From contig NZ_CP126084.1 of NCBI RefSeq assembly GCF_030122845.1, forward strand, positions 4,340,001-4,404,000: a stretch of 64,000 nt of DNA. The letters are read 5' to 3'. The notes beneath the pieces are model-generated. The model saw only the letters and a program-made list of their open reading frames with translations, had not been told where the DNA came from and did no database searches. Positions 45,463 through 54,374 of the stretch are shown in pieces. This stretch comes from Paenibacillus woosongensis (GTDB lineage Bacteria; Bacillota; Bacilli; Paenibacillales; Paenibacillaceae). The first letter of the stretch is position 1; each line of letters opens with the position of its first letter. The position numbers and the translations under genes are program-made.

Positions 45463-47057
45463 TGCAGCACAGCCTCCTTGCCGATCGGCTCCGGCCTGAC
45501 GCTGATTTCATCCAATCCCCAGGTGATCAGGCGGTGGTGCTGGGTCTGGTCCTGCTGGGGATAATCGTCGCGCTTATGCATCCCCCGCGACTCACGGCGG
45601 GCTAGCGCGGACTGGTACATCCATCGTGCCGTAGCCGTCATCGCCGCCGCCCCGCGCAGCTTCACGCCTTCACGATCCCATCCGGCCCGGTCATTCCGGA
45701 GTGTATGCCACACCTGTTCCAGCCGTGCAAGCGATGCCTGCAGCCCCGCCTCAGAGCGAAACAGATTCCGGTCGTAAGGCATGACCTCCTCCTGTACCAT
45801 CTTTGCATACTGCTCCGGAGTATTCCCTCTTCTCTCTGAGATACGGCTGTCCAGCGGCAGCGAGAGGGCTGACAGCCCCTTAACCCGCCGCTGAGCAGCA
45901 CGCGGCCCCAGCCGCCGGGCATATTCGGCAGCGCCGTCTCCGGCAAAGCTGCCAGACGACATTGCCCAGGCGGCGTTATGGCTGCCTCCGCCGGTAAACC
46001 CGCCGCAAATGAGCTCCCTGGTCGCCGCATCTCCGGCGGCATACAGCCCGGGCACCTTCGTCGCACATGATGCGTCGACAATATGAATGCCCCCGGTTCC
46101 GCGGACTGTACCCTCCAGGCGCAGCGTGACGGGAAAGAAATCCTGGAACGGATCGATCCCGCAACGGTCAAAGGGCAGAAAGAAATTGCTCTGACCTACC
46201 CGCAGCAGCGGCCGTATCTCCGCGGGCGCCAAGTCAAGCCGTGCATACACCTGCCGGCCAGCCAGCAAATTCTGGGCGATGATGGAGCGCCCCTGTTTTG
46301 ATCCGGCCCCTTCGACCAGCGACCCGTCTTCATAGTAGAACGAGGCGTACTGATAATAAGCCGTCTTGGTTACGGAAGCAAAGGCAGGCGAAATCCCATA
46401 AGCATTGGAAAACTCCATGCCCGAGAACTCCGCTCCGGCTTCCACGGCCAGCAGGTAACCGTCTCCTGTCAGTACGTTGCAGCCCAGGGCTTTGCTCAAG
46501 AAGGCGCATCCTCCGGTGGCAATGACGACAGCGGCAGCCCGAACGGACCAGGTCTGCCCAGTCCCGGTGCGAACCCCTGCAGCTCCTCCCACGCCGTATT
46601 CATCGGCCAGCAGCTCAAGGGCGGGACTGTGATCCAATATGTTCACTCCCGCCCGTTTCACCGTCCTACGCATTAAGCGCATATACTCCGGGCCCTGCAA
46701 TCCCCGCCGATGCTGCTGTCCCTGCCCATCTTCGGGAAAAGGATATCCCCATTCGGCGAGCATGCCCATGTTGTCATACGTTTGATCAAGCACGCGGTTC
46801 ATCCATTGTGCGTCGGCCAGTTGCCCTCCCAGAAAGTAACGGCTGCGCTTCGCCTCTTCCCGGGCGGCCGCCTCTGGTTTGACGTACCATACGCCCGTAC
46901 CTGACGGGGCTGTCGCCCCGCTCGTACCGCAATACCCTTTATCGACCAGAACGACCTGAGCTCCTTTCCTTGCTGCTGTAATTGCCGCCCAGGCACCAGC
47001 CGGTCCGCCGCCGATAACCAATACGTCCGCTGATAAATCCAATCTCTTCTCCCGCAT
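45459..47057 (-). CDS. FAD-dependent oxidoreductase of the fumarate reductase/APS reductase flavoprotein family
   Basis: 532 residues. FAD-binding VLVIGGGPAGAWAAI at the N-terminus, GYCGTSGATAPSG after it, VVIATGGCAF in the middle and GLYAAGDAATRELICGGFTGGGSHNAA near residue 365, the layout of SdhA/FrdA/AprA/L-aspartate oxidase flavoproteins. The coupled two-cluster ferredoxin resembles the AprB partner of APS reductase, but no sulfate-activation genes are nearby, so the substrate is undecided. ATG at 47057 has AGGAGGTG upstream; a longer frame to 47081 overlaps the leader hairpin. Confidence 0.85.
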   Translation of the reverse strand: MREKRLDLSADVLVIGGGPAGAWAAITAARKGAQVVLVDKGYCGTSGATAPSGTGVWYVKPEAAAREEAKRSRYFLGGQLADAQWMNRVLDQTYDNMGMLAEWGYPFPEDGQGQQHRRGLQGPEYMRLMRRTVKRAGVNILDHSPALELLADEYGVGGAAGVRTGTGQTWSVRAAAVVIATGGCAFLSKALGCNVLTGDGYLLAVEAGAEFSGMEFSNAYGISPAFASVTKTAYYQYASFYYEDGSLVEGAGSKQGRSIIAQNLLAGRQVYARLDLAPAEIRPLLRVGQSNFFLPFDRCGIDPFQDFFPVTLRLEGTVRGTGGIHIVDASCATKVPGLYAAGDAATRELICGGFTGGGSHNAAWAMSSGSFAGDGAAEYARRLGPRAAQRRVKGLSALSLPLDSRISERRGNTPEQYAKMVQEEVMPYDRNLFRSEAGLQASLARLEQVWHTLRNDRAGWDREGVKLRGAAAMTATARWMYQSALARRESRGMHKRDDYPQQDQTQHHRLITWGLDEISVRPEPIGKEAVLQ

Positions 47058-47073
47058 GCCATTCACCTCCTGG

Positions 47074-47118
47074 CCAAACAAAATGGAGGCATCCCCTTAT
47101 TCCGGGAATGCCTCCATT
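47074..47118 (-). terminator. Terminator-like hairpin in the leader of the flavoprotein operon
   Basis: Minus-strand perfect stem AATGGAGGCAT / ATGCCTCCATT (continuing CCCC/GGGG inwards) followed by TTGTTT. It lies between the promoter and the ribosome-binding site, about ten bases before AGGAGG, a position that fits attenuation. Confidence 0.75.
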
Positions 47119-47142
47119 CGAATGGTCGACTATAATTCTTAC

Positions 47143-47205
47143 TATTCATATGAGAATAATCACTTTGTTATTTTCTACAATAACAAGACACCCTGCATTT
47201 GTCAA
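47143..47205 (-). promoter_or_regulatory. Promoter and palindrome of the flavoprotein operon
   Basis: Minus-strand TTGACA (47200-47205), 17-base spacer, TATTGT (47177-47182). Some 20 bases downstream, 47143-47158 reads TATTC-ATATGA-GAATA, an inverted repeat in the initially transcribed region that could be an operator. Confidence 0.6.
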
Positions 47206-47211
47206 TAAACG

Positions 47212-47250
47212 AAGCCGCCCATCAGCCTAAAGCTGACAGACGGCTTTTAT
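47212..47250 (-). terminator. Terminator of zwf
   Basis: Minus-strand AAGCCGTCTGTCAGC / GCTGATGGGCGGCTT with a five-base loop. The T tract is poor, but the hairpin follows the stop codon directly. Confidence 0.7.
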
Positions 47251-47251
47251 G

Positions 47252-48799
47252 TTAACCCTTGATCCAGATGACGTTATCTTCTTCCTGTCCGTTAACCGGC
47301 CACCAGTGGAAACCATCCTGCGCAAGCAGCTGATCGGCTTCCTCCGGTCCCCAGGATCCTGCCGCATAGGTGCTGATATCGCCGGACTCCTGTGCCCAGG
47401 CAGATGCGATGCGGTCTACAAACGCCCACGCGGTAGCTACTTCGTCCCAGCGGGTAAAGTAGGTCGAATCGCCGTTGGCGGCATCATGGATCAGTCGCTC
47501 GTAAGCCTCAGGCGAGTTGATGCCGACCTGGCAGCTTTGACAGAACTCCATTGCCAGCGGGCTGATCTGCGATTCCGTTCCCGGTTTCTTCGCATTGATC
47601 TTGATATAGATCCCTTCCATCGGGTTGACGCGGATAACGAGCAGGTTCGGCTCAAGCTTGTGCTTCTGGCCCAAGTATACGTTGGTAGGCATTTGCTTGA
47701 ATTCGACAACGACCTCTGTCGTCTTGACTGGAAGGCGTTTACCCGTGCGAATATAGAATGGAACCCCAGCCCAGCGGAAATTGTCCACATAGACCTTGGC
47801 TGCGAAATACGTTTCCGTATTGGAATTCGGATCTACCTTATCCTCCTGACGATAGCCCGGCAGCGTCTTGCCGCCGCTTTCGCCTTCGGCATATTGTCCG
47901 CGCACCACGTTCTCCTTCACTTCCTGCGCCGATGCGTAAGGACGAAGCGAACGAAGCACCTTCACCTTCTCATCGCGAATATCCTCAGCAAGCAGTCGGC
48001 TTGGCGGCTCCATGGCAATCATCGTAAGCAGCTGAAGCATGTGGTTCTGCCCCATATCCCGCAGCGCCCCAGCATTGTCGTAATACCCGCCACGCTCTTC
48101 GACACCGACAGTCTCGCTCAGCGTAATTTGAATATTGGAAATATGCTTGTTGTTCCAAAGCGGCTCAAAGAATGCATTCGCAAAGCGGATCACTTCGATA
48201 TTCTGTACCATCTCTTTACCGAGATAATGGTCGATCCGGTAGATCTCTTCCTCTTTGAACACTTGGTTCAACTCTTCGTTCAGCTTCTGAGCAGAGATCA
48301 AATCGTAGCCGAACGGCTTCTCGATCACAAGGCGATGCCATCCGCTGCTGTCCAGCATGCCGCCCTTCTGCAAGTTGAAGGATACGTTGCCGAACAGTTC
48401 CGGAGCAAGCGCCAGATAGAACAGACGATTGCCAGGGATGCCGAAGCGCGCCTCTACTTCCTCAGTCTGCTGCAAAAGCTCCCGGTACCCGTCTATATTG
48501 TTAATGTCGAGTGATTTGTACGAAAAATGCTCTGCAAAACGACTCCACTCCGCATCATCCTCGACCGAATAACGGCAAAATTCCTGAATGGAACGATATA
48601 CATCATCACGGAATTCTTCTCCTGAGCGGGGACGTCGCGCCACGCCGATAACCGCAAAATCTTCACCGAGCTTCCCTTCGCGATACAACGAGTATATTGC
48701 GGGAAACAACTTGCGCCGAGCTAAATCTCCGGTTGCTCCAAAAATGAAATATACCGCCCCTGGTGTCTTCACTGAATCTAGATTTTGTATTTCAGTCAT
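47252..48799 (-). CDS. zwf: Glucose-6-phosphate 1-dehydrogenase
   Basis: 515 residues. First enzyme of the oxidative pentose phosphate path, making NADPH. NADP-binding FIFGATGDLARRKLFPA at the N-terminus and the active-site RIDHYLGKEMVQNI are diagnostic. GAGGAGCC precedes the ATG. gnd and pgl are not adjacent, so it is a single-gene unit. Confidence 0.97.
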   Translation of the reverse strand: MTEIQNLDSVKTPGAVYFIFGATGDLARRKLFPAIYSLYREGKLGEDFAVIGVARRPRSGEEFRDDVYRSIQEFCRYSVEDDAEWSRFAEHFSYKSLDINNIDGYRELLQQTEEVEARFGIPGNRLFYLALAPELFGNVSFNLQKGGMLDSSGWHRLVIEKPFGYDLISAQKLNEELNQVFKEEEIYRIDHYLGKEMVQNIEVIRFANAFFEPLWNNKHISNIQITLSETVGVEERGGYYDNAGALRDMGQNHMLQLLTMIAMEPPSRLLAEDIRDEKVKVLRSLRPYASAQEVKENVVRGQYAEGESGGKTLPGYRQEDKVDPNSNTETYFAAKVYVDNFRWAGVPFYIRTGKRLPVKTTEVVVEFKQMPTNVYLGQKHKLEPNLLVIRVNPMEGIYIKINAKKPGTESQISPLAMEFCQSCQVGINSPEAYERLIHDAANGDSTYFTRWDEVATAWAFVDRIASAWAQESGDISTYAAGSWGPEEADQLLAQDGFHWWPVNGQEEDNVIWIKG

Positions 48800-48982
48800 G
48801 GCTCCTCATTCTTTCTATGTAATATAGTGTATATTTATTCATTCTCCCATCAATGCCTTAACCTTATACAGCATCAAAGCATGTGATGATATTTTAGCAT
48901 ATTCACTACAAGGATGCCATCAAATTCATATCAAATTTAGTTATGTCCATCGAAAATTCATCTAATATTTATCTAAGATCAG

Positions 48983-49828
48983 TTAATATTCGACAGTCAA
49001 CAACGGCGCACCGATGGATACGTCATAACGCTCCGACTCTGTATTCCAATGCAGTGCAAGCTGCAGGCTGATCTCTTGTCCGGCACTTCGCGCCTTAATC
49101 GGCAAATCCTCCGCAGTATAAGTTCTGCTAACCGTCCGCTCGTCCGCAAAACTCTCCGCCGCCCGCAGCTTCAACTGCTCCTTCATCCGCGACTCAAGCT
49201 TGGCAAAGGCAGCCAGGGTTGGCACAGGATTGGCCTCTCCTGCTCCGGCGGAATCATTTTGCCAAAAATCTGGCCAGTCCGGCGCACTAACGACCCCAGC
49301 AGCCTCCCCCTGAAGGGCGGCATTCCATTTAGCGCGTACTCCCTCTCTGAGGAGCAATTCTCCCCAGGACTCTCCGGCCTCTGGCAGCCGCTGCAAGCTT
49401 TCGTCCGTTCCATTCTCCAGCCGCAGAATGACATAATAGCTCCCTTCTTCCTGCAGCGTTAACGCCAGCTTGCCATGGATAACGTCTTCCGCCACTCCGG
49501 AAGCTCCCTCAGCATAAAACACCTGATTTCCATGCACTTTTTCCGTATAACGATCCGCCAGTCCCAAACGATCAGCGAGCCGCTCCCCCGCTGCCTCCAA
49601 GGACAACATCGTATGCCATTCCCCTTGCCACTTTACGGTGGCCTGCCTGCTGCCCTGGATTAAACCTTCGCTTGCAGCCAGCAGTTGTCTGAGCTGCATC
49701 CGGGATGATGCAGCCTCGGCCGAATAAGCGGCATCCGCCATAGCGGCTGTGCCAGCTGTGTACAACGACTTGATAATGATTGCTCCGACCATAATAGCCA
49801 TCATGAGAATTCCCCAACGATTTTTCAC
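48983..49828 (-). CDS. YwmB-like exported protein
   Basis: 281 residues. A short N-terminal membrane segment (about 5-22) then an outside domain of alternating helices and strands (WQGEWHTMLSLEAAGERLADRLGL, GKLALTLQEEGSYYVILRLENGTDESLQ). The pattern resembles the YwmB family (TATA-box-binding-like fold). GTG start at 49828 with GGAGAG upstream. Function unknown; in Bacillales the family sits close to sporulation genes. Divergent from the ger operon. Confidence 0.6.
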   Translation of the reverse strand: MKNRWGILMMAIMVGAIIIKSLYTAGTAAMADAAYSAEAASSRMQLRQLLAASEGLIQGSRQATVKWQGEWHTMLSLEAAGERLADRLGLADRYTEKVHGNQVFYAEGASGVAEDVIHGKLALTLQEEGSYYVILRLENGTDESLQRLPEAGESWGELLLREGVRAKWNAALQGEAAGVVSAPDWPDFWQNDSAGAGEANPVPTLAAFAKLESRMKEQLKLRAAESFADERTVSRTYTAEDLPIKARSAGQEISLQLALHWNTESERYDVSIGAPLLTVEY

Positions 49829-49898
49829 GCATCATCTCTCCCCAAGCATGCTACGAATCTATCAATAGATTCGCCAGATAGAGAGAATTTTATACATC

Positions 49899-49929
49899 TG
49901 CATATCCTTCCTCTGCCTGGAAAATACTA
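49899..49929 (+). promoter_or_regulatory. Sigma-G promoter of the ger operon
   Basis: TGCATA (49899-49904), 18-base spacer, AATACTA (49923-49929). Both elements are one base from the forespore sigma-G consensus, and the start codon is 33 bases downstream. Confidence 0.75.
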
Positions 49930-49962
49930 AGCGCACCTGAACCTGACTGGAGGCTGATGCGA

Positions 49963-51054
49963 ATGAATCCCCCAAAACCTACGGCCCTGCAAGCCATCAT
50001 GACCATCATGCTCACGGTCGGCATCACGAACCATGTTTTTATTATTCCCGCGCTGCTTCAGGTCGCTAAGAGGGATGCCTGGTTTTCCGTCATTCTATCG
50101 ATCGTGCCACTTGCCCTGCTTACCCTGCTGATTGCGTATATTTCTGCCCGTACCAAAGGTAAATCCCTGCCAGACTGGCTCGAAAGCCATTATGGAAAAA
50201 TGCTGTCTGTTCCGTTCAAATTCATTTCTGCTGCCTATTTTCTCGGTACAGCCTGGTTCGCCCTGTTTGACACGATCATGTGGACCAAAGTAACCTTTCT
50301 GCCCTACACGCCGATGATTATCACTGCGGCCGTGTTAATGCTAATCTGCTTGATTGCTGCTCGGCTGGGGGTCAACTCCATGGCCTATGCCTCCGGCATC
50401 CTGCTGCCGTTCGTTGTTCTTTTGGGATTTTATGTAGCGACGGTTAATGTTCAATACAAAGATTACCACCAATTGCTGCCGCTTCTGGAGCATGGCTGGG
50501 CTCCACCCCTAAAGGGTATCATTTACGCATGTACGGGATTGTTCGAAATTTTCTTTCTTCTGTTTCTGCAGCCTTATTTAAAAGCACCTTTGACAAACAA
50601 GCATTTTGTGATCGTTGGCTTCATTCTTGTCGGTCTGACACTTGGCCCGCTCACCGGTTCCATCGCGGAATTCAATCCGCACGAAGCGTCCCTGCAGCGT
50701 TATCCCGCCTATGAACAGTGGAGGATCGCTGGGTTTGGAAAATACGTCTCCCAGACCGATTTCTTCTCGATCTACCAATGGCTGGCCGGAGTAACTGTCC
50801 GTATTGCCGTAGCTTTATTCATCGCGACGGACATATGGAACATCAGCAAGAAGCGCCAGCGCAGTGCACTGCTATTGCTTTACGCCGTTGGCTTGACCCT
50901 GCTGTGCCTTATCACCTTTACGGATATCCAATTTCAGCATCTGATGATCCGGTTCATGTTTCCGTTCAATACGGGCCTCATTCTGATCGTTACCCTGCTG
51001 CTAGCCCTTGCCGTCTTTATTTCAGCCCATAAGAAAGGAGAATCCGGCACATGA
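49963..51054 (+). CDS. Spore germination receptor subunit B (GerAB/GerKB family)
   Basis: 363 residues, about ten membrane segments of the amino acid-polyamine-organocation transporter fold (QAIMTIMLTVGITNHVFIIPALL at the start). The B subunit is thought to bind germinant in the inner spore membrane. ATG at 49963 has GGAGG nine bases upstream; the ATG at 49957 is too close. Overlaps the next gene by four bases. Here the B subunit precedes A, unlike gerAA-AB-AC of B. subtilis. Confidence 0.92.
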   Translation: MNPPKPTALQAIMTIMLTVGITNHVFIIPALLQVAKRDAWFSVILSIVPLALLTLLIAYISARTKGKSLPDWLESHYGKMLSVPFKFISAAYFLGTAWFALFDTIMWTKVTFLPYTPMIITAAVLMLICLIAARLGVNSMAYASGILLPFVVLLGFYVATVNVQYKDYHQLLPLLEHGWAPPLKGIIYACTGLFEIFFLLFLQPYLKAPLTNKHFVIVGFILVGLTLGPLTGSIAEFNPHEASLQRYPAYEQWRIAGFGKYVSQTDFFSIYQWLAGVTVRIAVALFIATDIWNISKKRQRSALLLLYAVGLTLLCLITFTDIQFQHLMIRFMFPFNTGLILIVTLLLALAVFISAHKKGESGT

Positions 51055-52541
51055 TACTTGATCCATCGTCATCACGGGCACTGAGAGAACGCGAGCATAT
51101 CGACACTTCTTTTTTGCGGGAATATTTCTCGAAATCGGCCGATGTTCTCGTTCACGACCTGGAAGGGGGGGACAAAGAGGCAAACCAGCCTGTCACCATC
51201 ATATATTGCGAAGCCGTAACGGACACGAAGCAGCTGAATCAGACTGCCCTGCCCGGCCTAACAGCACTATTCGAGGAATACCCCGAACCAACAGTCCAAA
51301 ATATCGAGCGTAACCGCCATCTTCCTCTAAGCCTACTGCCCAAAAATACTTTGCTGCGGGATCTGACCGTGAAGGTGTACAGCGGAAGCTTAATTATCTA
51401 TTTTCAGAAGCAGAATGCCTTCTTCAGTCTCGACATTGCCGCCCTGCCGGCCCGCACCCCCGAGGAGCCTACGACAGAACCCTCCATCAAAGGGCCGCAA
51501 GACGGGTTCACCGAGGAGCTGACTACGAATACGGGACTATTGCGCAAACGTCTGCGGACGCAATCCCTTTGTGTAGAGCATTTTACTGCCGGGAGGCGCG
51601 GCGAGAATAAGATCGGCCTTTTTTATATTGAGGATATTATTAACGAAGACATATTACAGGAAATCCGTAAATATTTAAGCAAAATCGACACCGACGCGAT
51701 TGTAGGCACATCTTACATTGAGAGCATCGTAGCGAATAAAAAAAATGCCTTTTTCCCCCTATCGGATTACACCGGGCGTCCTGATTTTGCCGTTGATGCC
51801 CTGCTGAAGGGGAAATTTGCCGTCATCGTGGACGGCATTCCAATGGCCATTCTGGCCCCCGTGACCATCATCACCCTTTTTACCTCGCCTGAGGACGAGA
51901 ATACTTCCAGCTACGTTGTAGCCATGCAAAAAATTCTTCGCGTTCTTGGCCTGCTAATTTCCATGCTGCTGCCGGGGTTTTATGTCGCACTCACAAGCTT
52001 TAATTTGGAGCAGATACCGCTTCCCCTGCTGGCAACGATCAGCAATTCACGGCATGGCCTTCCCTTTCCCATTCAGATGGAGGCCTTCATCATGCTGTTT
52101 TTATTTGAAATCTTCAATGAAGCTGGACGCCGTTTACCCAAAACTGTAGGACAGACAGTGACCGTAGTCGGAGGGCTGATCATCGGCGACTCCGCGATTC
52201 GGGCGGGTATCACCTCACCGACGATCATCGTAGCGGTCGCCATCGCAACGGTAGCGACATACACCCTTGTGAACCAATCGCTTACAGGAACCGTATCACA
52301 ATTTCGCTTGTGTATCCTGTTGGTTTCCTCTATCATGGGCATGTTCGGGTTCTTGGTCAGCGTCATCGGTCTCGTCTTTTATTTGGCTTATCTTGAATCA
52401 TACGGCGTTCCCTATTTGTCACCTTTTTCTCCTTTCCACAAGAAGGATATCATGCAAGCCCTAATCAATAGGCCGTCTGGCAGCAGCAATCAGCGGGCAG
52501 AGACATTTCAGCCTAAGGATAATACTTCGAAAGGAGAATAA
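51051..52541 (+). CDS. Spore germination receptor subunit A (GerAA/GerKA family)
   Basis: 496 residues. A large N-terminal hydrophilic region (to about 265) and a C-terminal membrane domain with about five segments. Family blocks YIEDIINEDILQEIRKYL, AVDALLKGKFAVIVDGIP, LEQIPLPLLATISNSRHGLPFP and FEIFNEAGRRLPKTVGQTVTVVGGLIIGDSAI are all present. Oligomerises in the spore inner membrane and is thought to form an ion channel. Translation coupled to gerB (ATGA). Confidence 0.95.
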   Translation: MILDPSSSRALREREHIDTSFLREYFSKSADVLVHDLEGGDKEANQPVTIIYCEAVTDTKQLNQTALPGLTALFEEYPEPTVQNIERNRHLPLSLLPKNTLLRDLTVKVYSGSLIIYFQKQNAFFSLDIAALPARTPEEPTTEPSIKGPQDGFTEELTTNTGLLRKRLRTQSLCVEHFTAGRRGENKIGLFYIEDIINEDILQEIRKYLSKIDTDAIVGTSYIESIVANKKNAFFPLSDYTGRPDFAVDALLKGKFAVIVDGIPMAILAPVTIITLFTSPEDENTSSYVVAMQKILRVLGLLISMLLPGFYVALTSFNLEQIPLPLLATISNSRHGLPFPIQMEAFIMLFLFEIFNEAGRRLPKTVGQTVTVVGGLIIGDSAIRAGITSPTIIVAVAIATVATYTLVNQSLTGTVSQFRLCILLVSSIMGMFGFLVSVIGLVFYLAYLESYGVPYLSPFSPFHKKDIMQALINRPSGSSNQRAETFQPKDNTSKGE

Positions 52542-52544
52542 CCG

Positions 52545-53705
52545 GTGAAACGAAAGTTTGCCCTCATCGCCGCTTGCAAGGCTGTCCTGTTATCCGGCTG
52601 CTGGGACGCCAAAGAACCCCAGAGCATCAATTTCATTACGGCACTAGGCATCGATTATGTTAAAGGAGAATACACGATCTATGCGCAGGTTCTCGCCTTC
52701 GGCGACATTTCCAAGCAGGAAAGCTCTGTCAACACGGAAGAGACCGGAGTATGGATTGCTACTGGCAAAGGGGAGACGATCTCGAAGGCTCTTATGAGCA
52801 TCTACCCGGCTTCGCAGCAGAAAACGTTATGGACTCATGTCAAAGCCATCGTCTTCTCCAAATCGCTGCTTAACAGCAATCTGGGCGAGTGCCTGAACTC
52901 GCTCCTGCGTTCCAGCGAGCTGCGTTATACGCCTTGGGTCTACGGAACCGAGCAGGACATTCCTTCTATTTTATCGGGGGTATCGCTATTGAATCAGTCC
53001 GCCCTGAACTCCGAATTGATGGATCCGCGGGAGGTATACGAGCAGCTCTCTACTATAGAGCCATTGCGTCTCATGAAGCTGATAAACGGGATTAGGGAGC
53101 CTGCTGCGACCGTGTTGCTCCCATCCATTAAGCTGACGGATAAGGTATGGTCATCGAAGGAGAAGCCCATTTCTCTGGTCAGACTGGATGGGGCTTATGT
53201 TATTTCCAAAGGTGAGAACAAGGGATATCTGGATGACGGGCTGCTAAACGGGGCGAGGTGGGTGGCCTTCAAGAACATGCACAGATATCCTTTGCTGCTA
53301 AAAATAAAGGACGGCGGCCAGGCTCAGATCAATATTCTAAATTCTGAGCCATTGGTGAAAGTGCGTTTGGACGGAGGGCAAGTGAAGTTTACCGTAAAAC
53401 TCAAAGTAACCGCGGCGGTTTCCGAGGTGGCTGGACAACCGGTGCCGACTTCCCTCCAAATCAAAGAAGCCGCAGCCGCTCAAATCAAACAACAAATCAC
53501 CGGCAGTTTCCATGCCGCCAAGGCAAAAAATATCGACATTTACGGGTTAGAGGACATGTTGTATCGAAGGTTCAACCGCCAATGGAAAAAGATGACCGCC
53601 GGACCCGGTGGCCAGGATCATCTTCTCTCATCGTTTCAGCTTGAGGATGCGGACGTAGATGTGAAGCTGATGCATTCCAGCACCTACAAGCTCAAATATC
53701 ATTAG
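52545..53705 (+). CDS. Spore germination receptor lipoprotein subunit C (GerAC family)
   Basis: 386 residues. A short signal ends in the lipobox LLSGC, so the Cys at about residue 19 is lipid-modified. GCWDAKEPQSINFITALGIDY is the typical GerC start, and the C-terminal third contains the conserved IKEAAAAQIKQQI and LYRRFNRQWKKM. GTG start with GGAG. Completes a full B-A-C germinant receptor. Confidence 0.94.
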   Translation: MKRKFALIAACKAVLLSGCWDAKEPQSINFITALGIDYVKGEYTIYAQVLAFGDISKQESSVNTEETGVWIATGKGETISKALMSIYPASQQKTLWTHVKAIVFSKSLLNSNLGECLNSLLRSSELRYTPWVYGTEQDIPSILSGVSLLNQSALNSELMDPREVYEQLSTIEPLRLMKLINGIREPAATVLLPSIKLTDKVWSSKEKPISLVRLDGAYVISKGENKGYLDDGLLNGARWVAFKNMHRYPLLLKIKDGGQAQINILNSEPLVKVRLDGGQVKFTVKLKVTAAVSEVAGQPVPTSLQIKEAAAAQIKQQITGSFHAAKAKNIDIYGLEDMLYRRFNRQWKKMTAGPGGQDHLLSSFQLEDADVDVKLMHSSTYKLKYH

Positions 53706-53723
53706 CCATGCAACAGTTAGCGC

Positions 53724-54374
53724 CTATTCCGCCAGCCCGTTTTTGTAAGCATAGATAGCGGCTTGAGTGCGATCTTCTACACCCAGTTTGGCCAAAATAT
53801 TCGTGACGTGGAACTTTACGGTTTTAATGCCGATCACCAGATCGTCAGCGATATCCTGATTGGATTTCCCTTGGGCGAGCAAGCGCAGCACGTCCATCTC
53901 CCGTTCTGTAAGCTCCTCATGGGCCGGCGTCTCGGTCTTCGGCTGTCGGAACCGGTTCATCATTTTGGAAGCGACCTGCGATTCGAGAACAGACTGGCCT
54001 CGCGCCGCAGCACGAATAGCGTCGGCTACCTCAGAAGCCCGCGACGTCTTTAGAAGATAGCTGAACGCACCCGCCTCGATGACGGGGTACATTTTCTCAT
54101 CGTCGAGATAACTCGTCAGGACGATAACCTTGCAATCAGGATAGAGCTTCAGCAGCTGCCGTGTCGTCTCGATTCCGTCCATCCCTTCCATGACGAGATC
54201 CATCAGTACTACGTCCGGCTTGTATTCCTGGGCGAGCCTGATGCCTTCCTCTCCGCTGCTTGCCTCGCCGACCACTTCAATGCCTTCTTCCGTGCCGAGC
54301 ACGGCAGCCAGGCCGATCCTGACCATTTCATGGTCGTCCACCAGCAGTACTTTGATATCATTGTCCATCTCCAT
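53724..54374 (-). CDS. liaR: NarL/LuxR-type response regulator LiaR
   Basis: 216 residues. Receiver domain with the acidic pair LLVDDHE, phospho-acceptor Asp in PDVVLMDLVMEGMDG, Thr/Ser in VIVLTSY and Lys in YLLKTS; then a LuxR-type helix-turn-helix (ELTEREMDVLRLLAQGKSN...IKTVKFHVTNILAKL). Position after liaF-liaS and sequence make it LiaR, the envelope-stress regulator. Start at 54374 (AGGAGG six bases upstream) overlaps the end of liaS. Confidence 0.93.
   Translation of the reverse strand: MEMDNDIKVLLVDDHEMVRIGLAAVLGTEEGIEVVGEASSGEEGIRLAQEYKPDVVLMDLVMEGMDGIETTRQLLKLYPDCKVIVLTSYLDDEKMYPVIEAGAFSYLLKTSRASEVADAIRAAARGQSVLESQVASKMMNRFRQPKTETPAHEELTEREMDVLRLLAQGKSNQDIADDLVIGIKTVKFHVTNILAKLGVEDRTQAAIYAYKNGLAE

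Noticed and set aside
47249..48514. 421-codon open frame on the plus strand opposite zwf
   Set aside because: It lies wholly inside zwf in antisense, has no ribosome-binding site and its composition (many Arg, His, Leu) is that of a shadow of the real gene.
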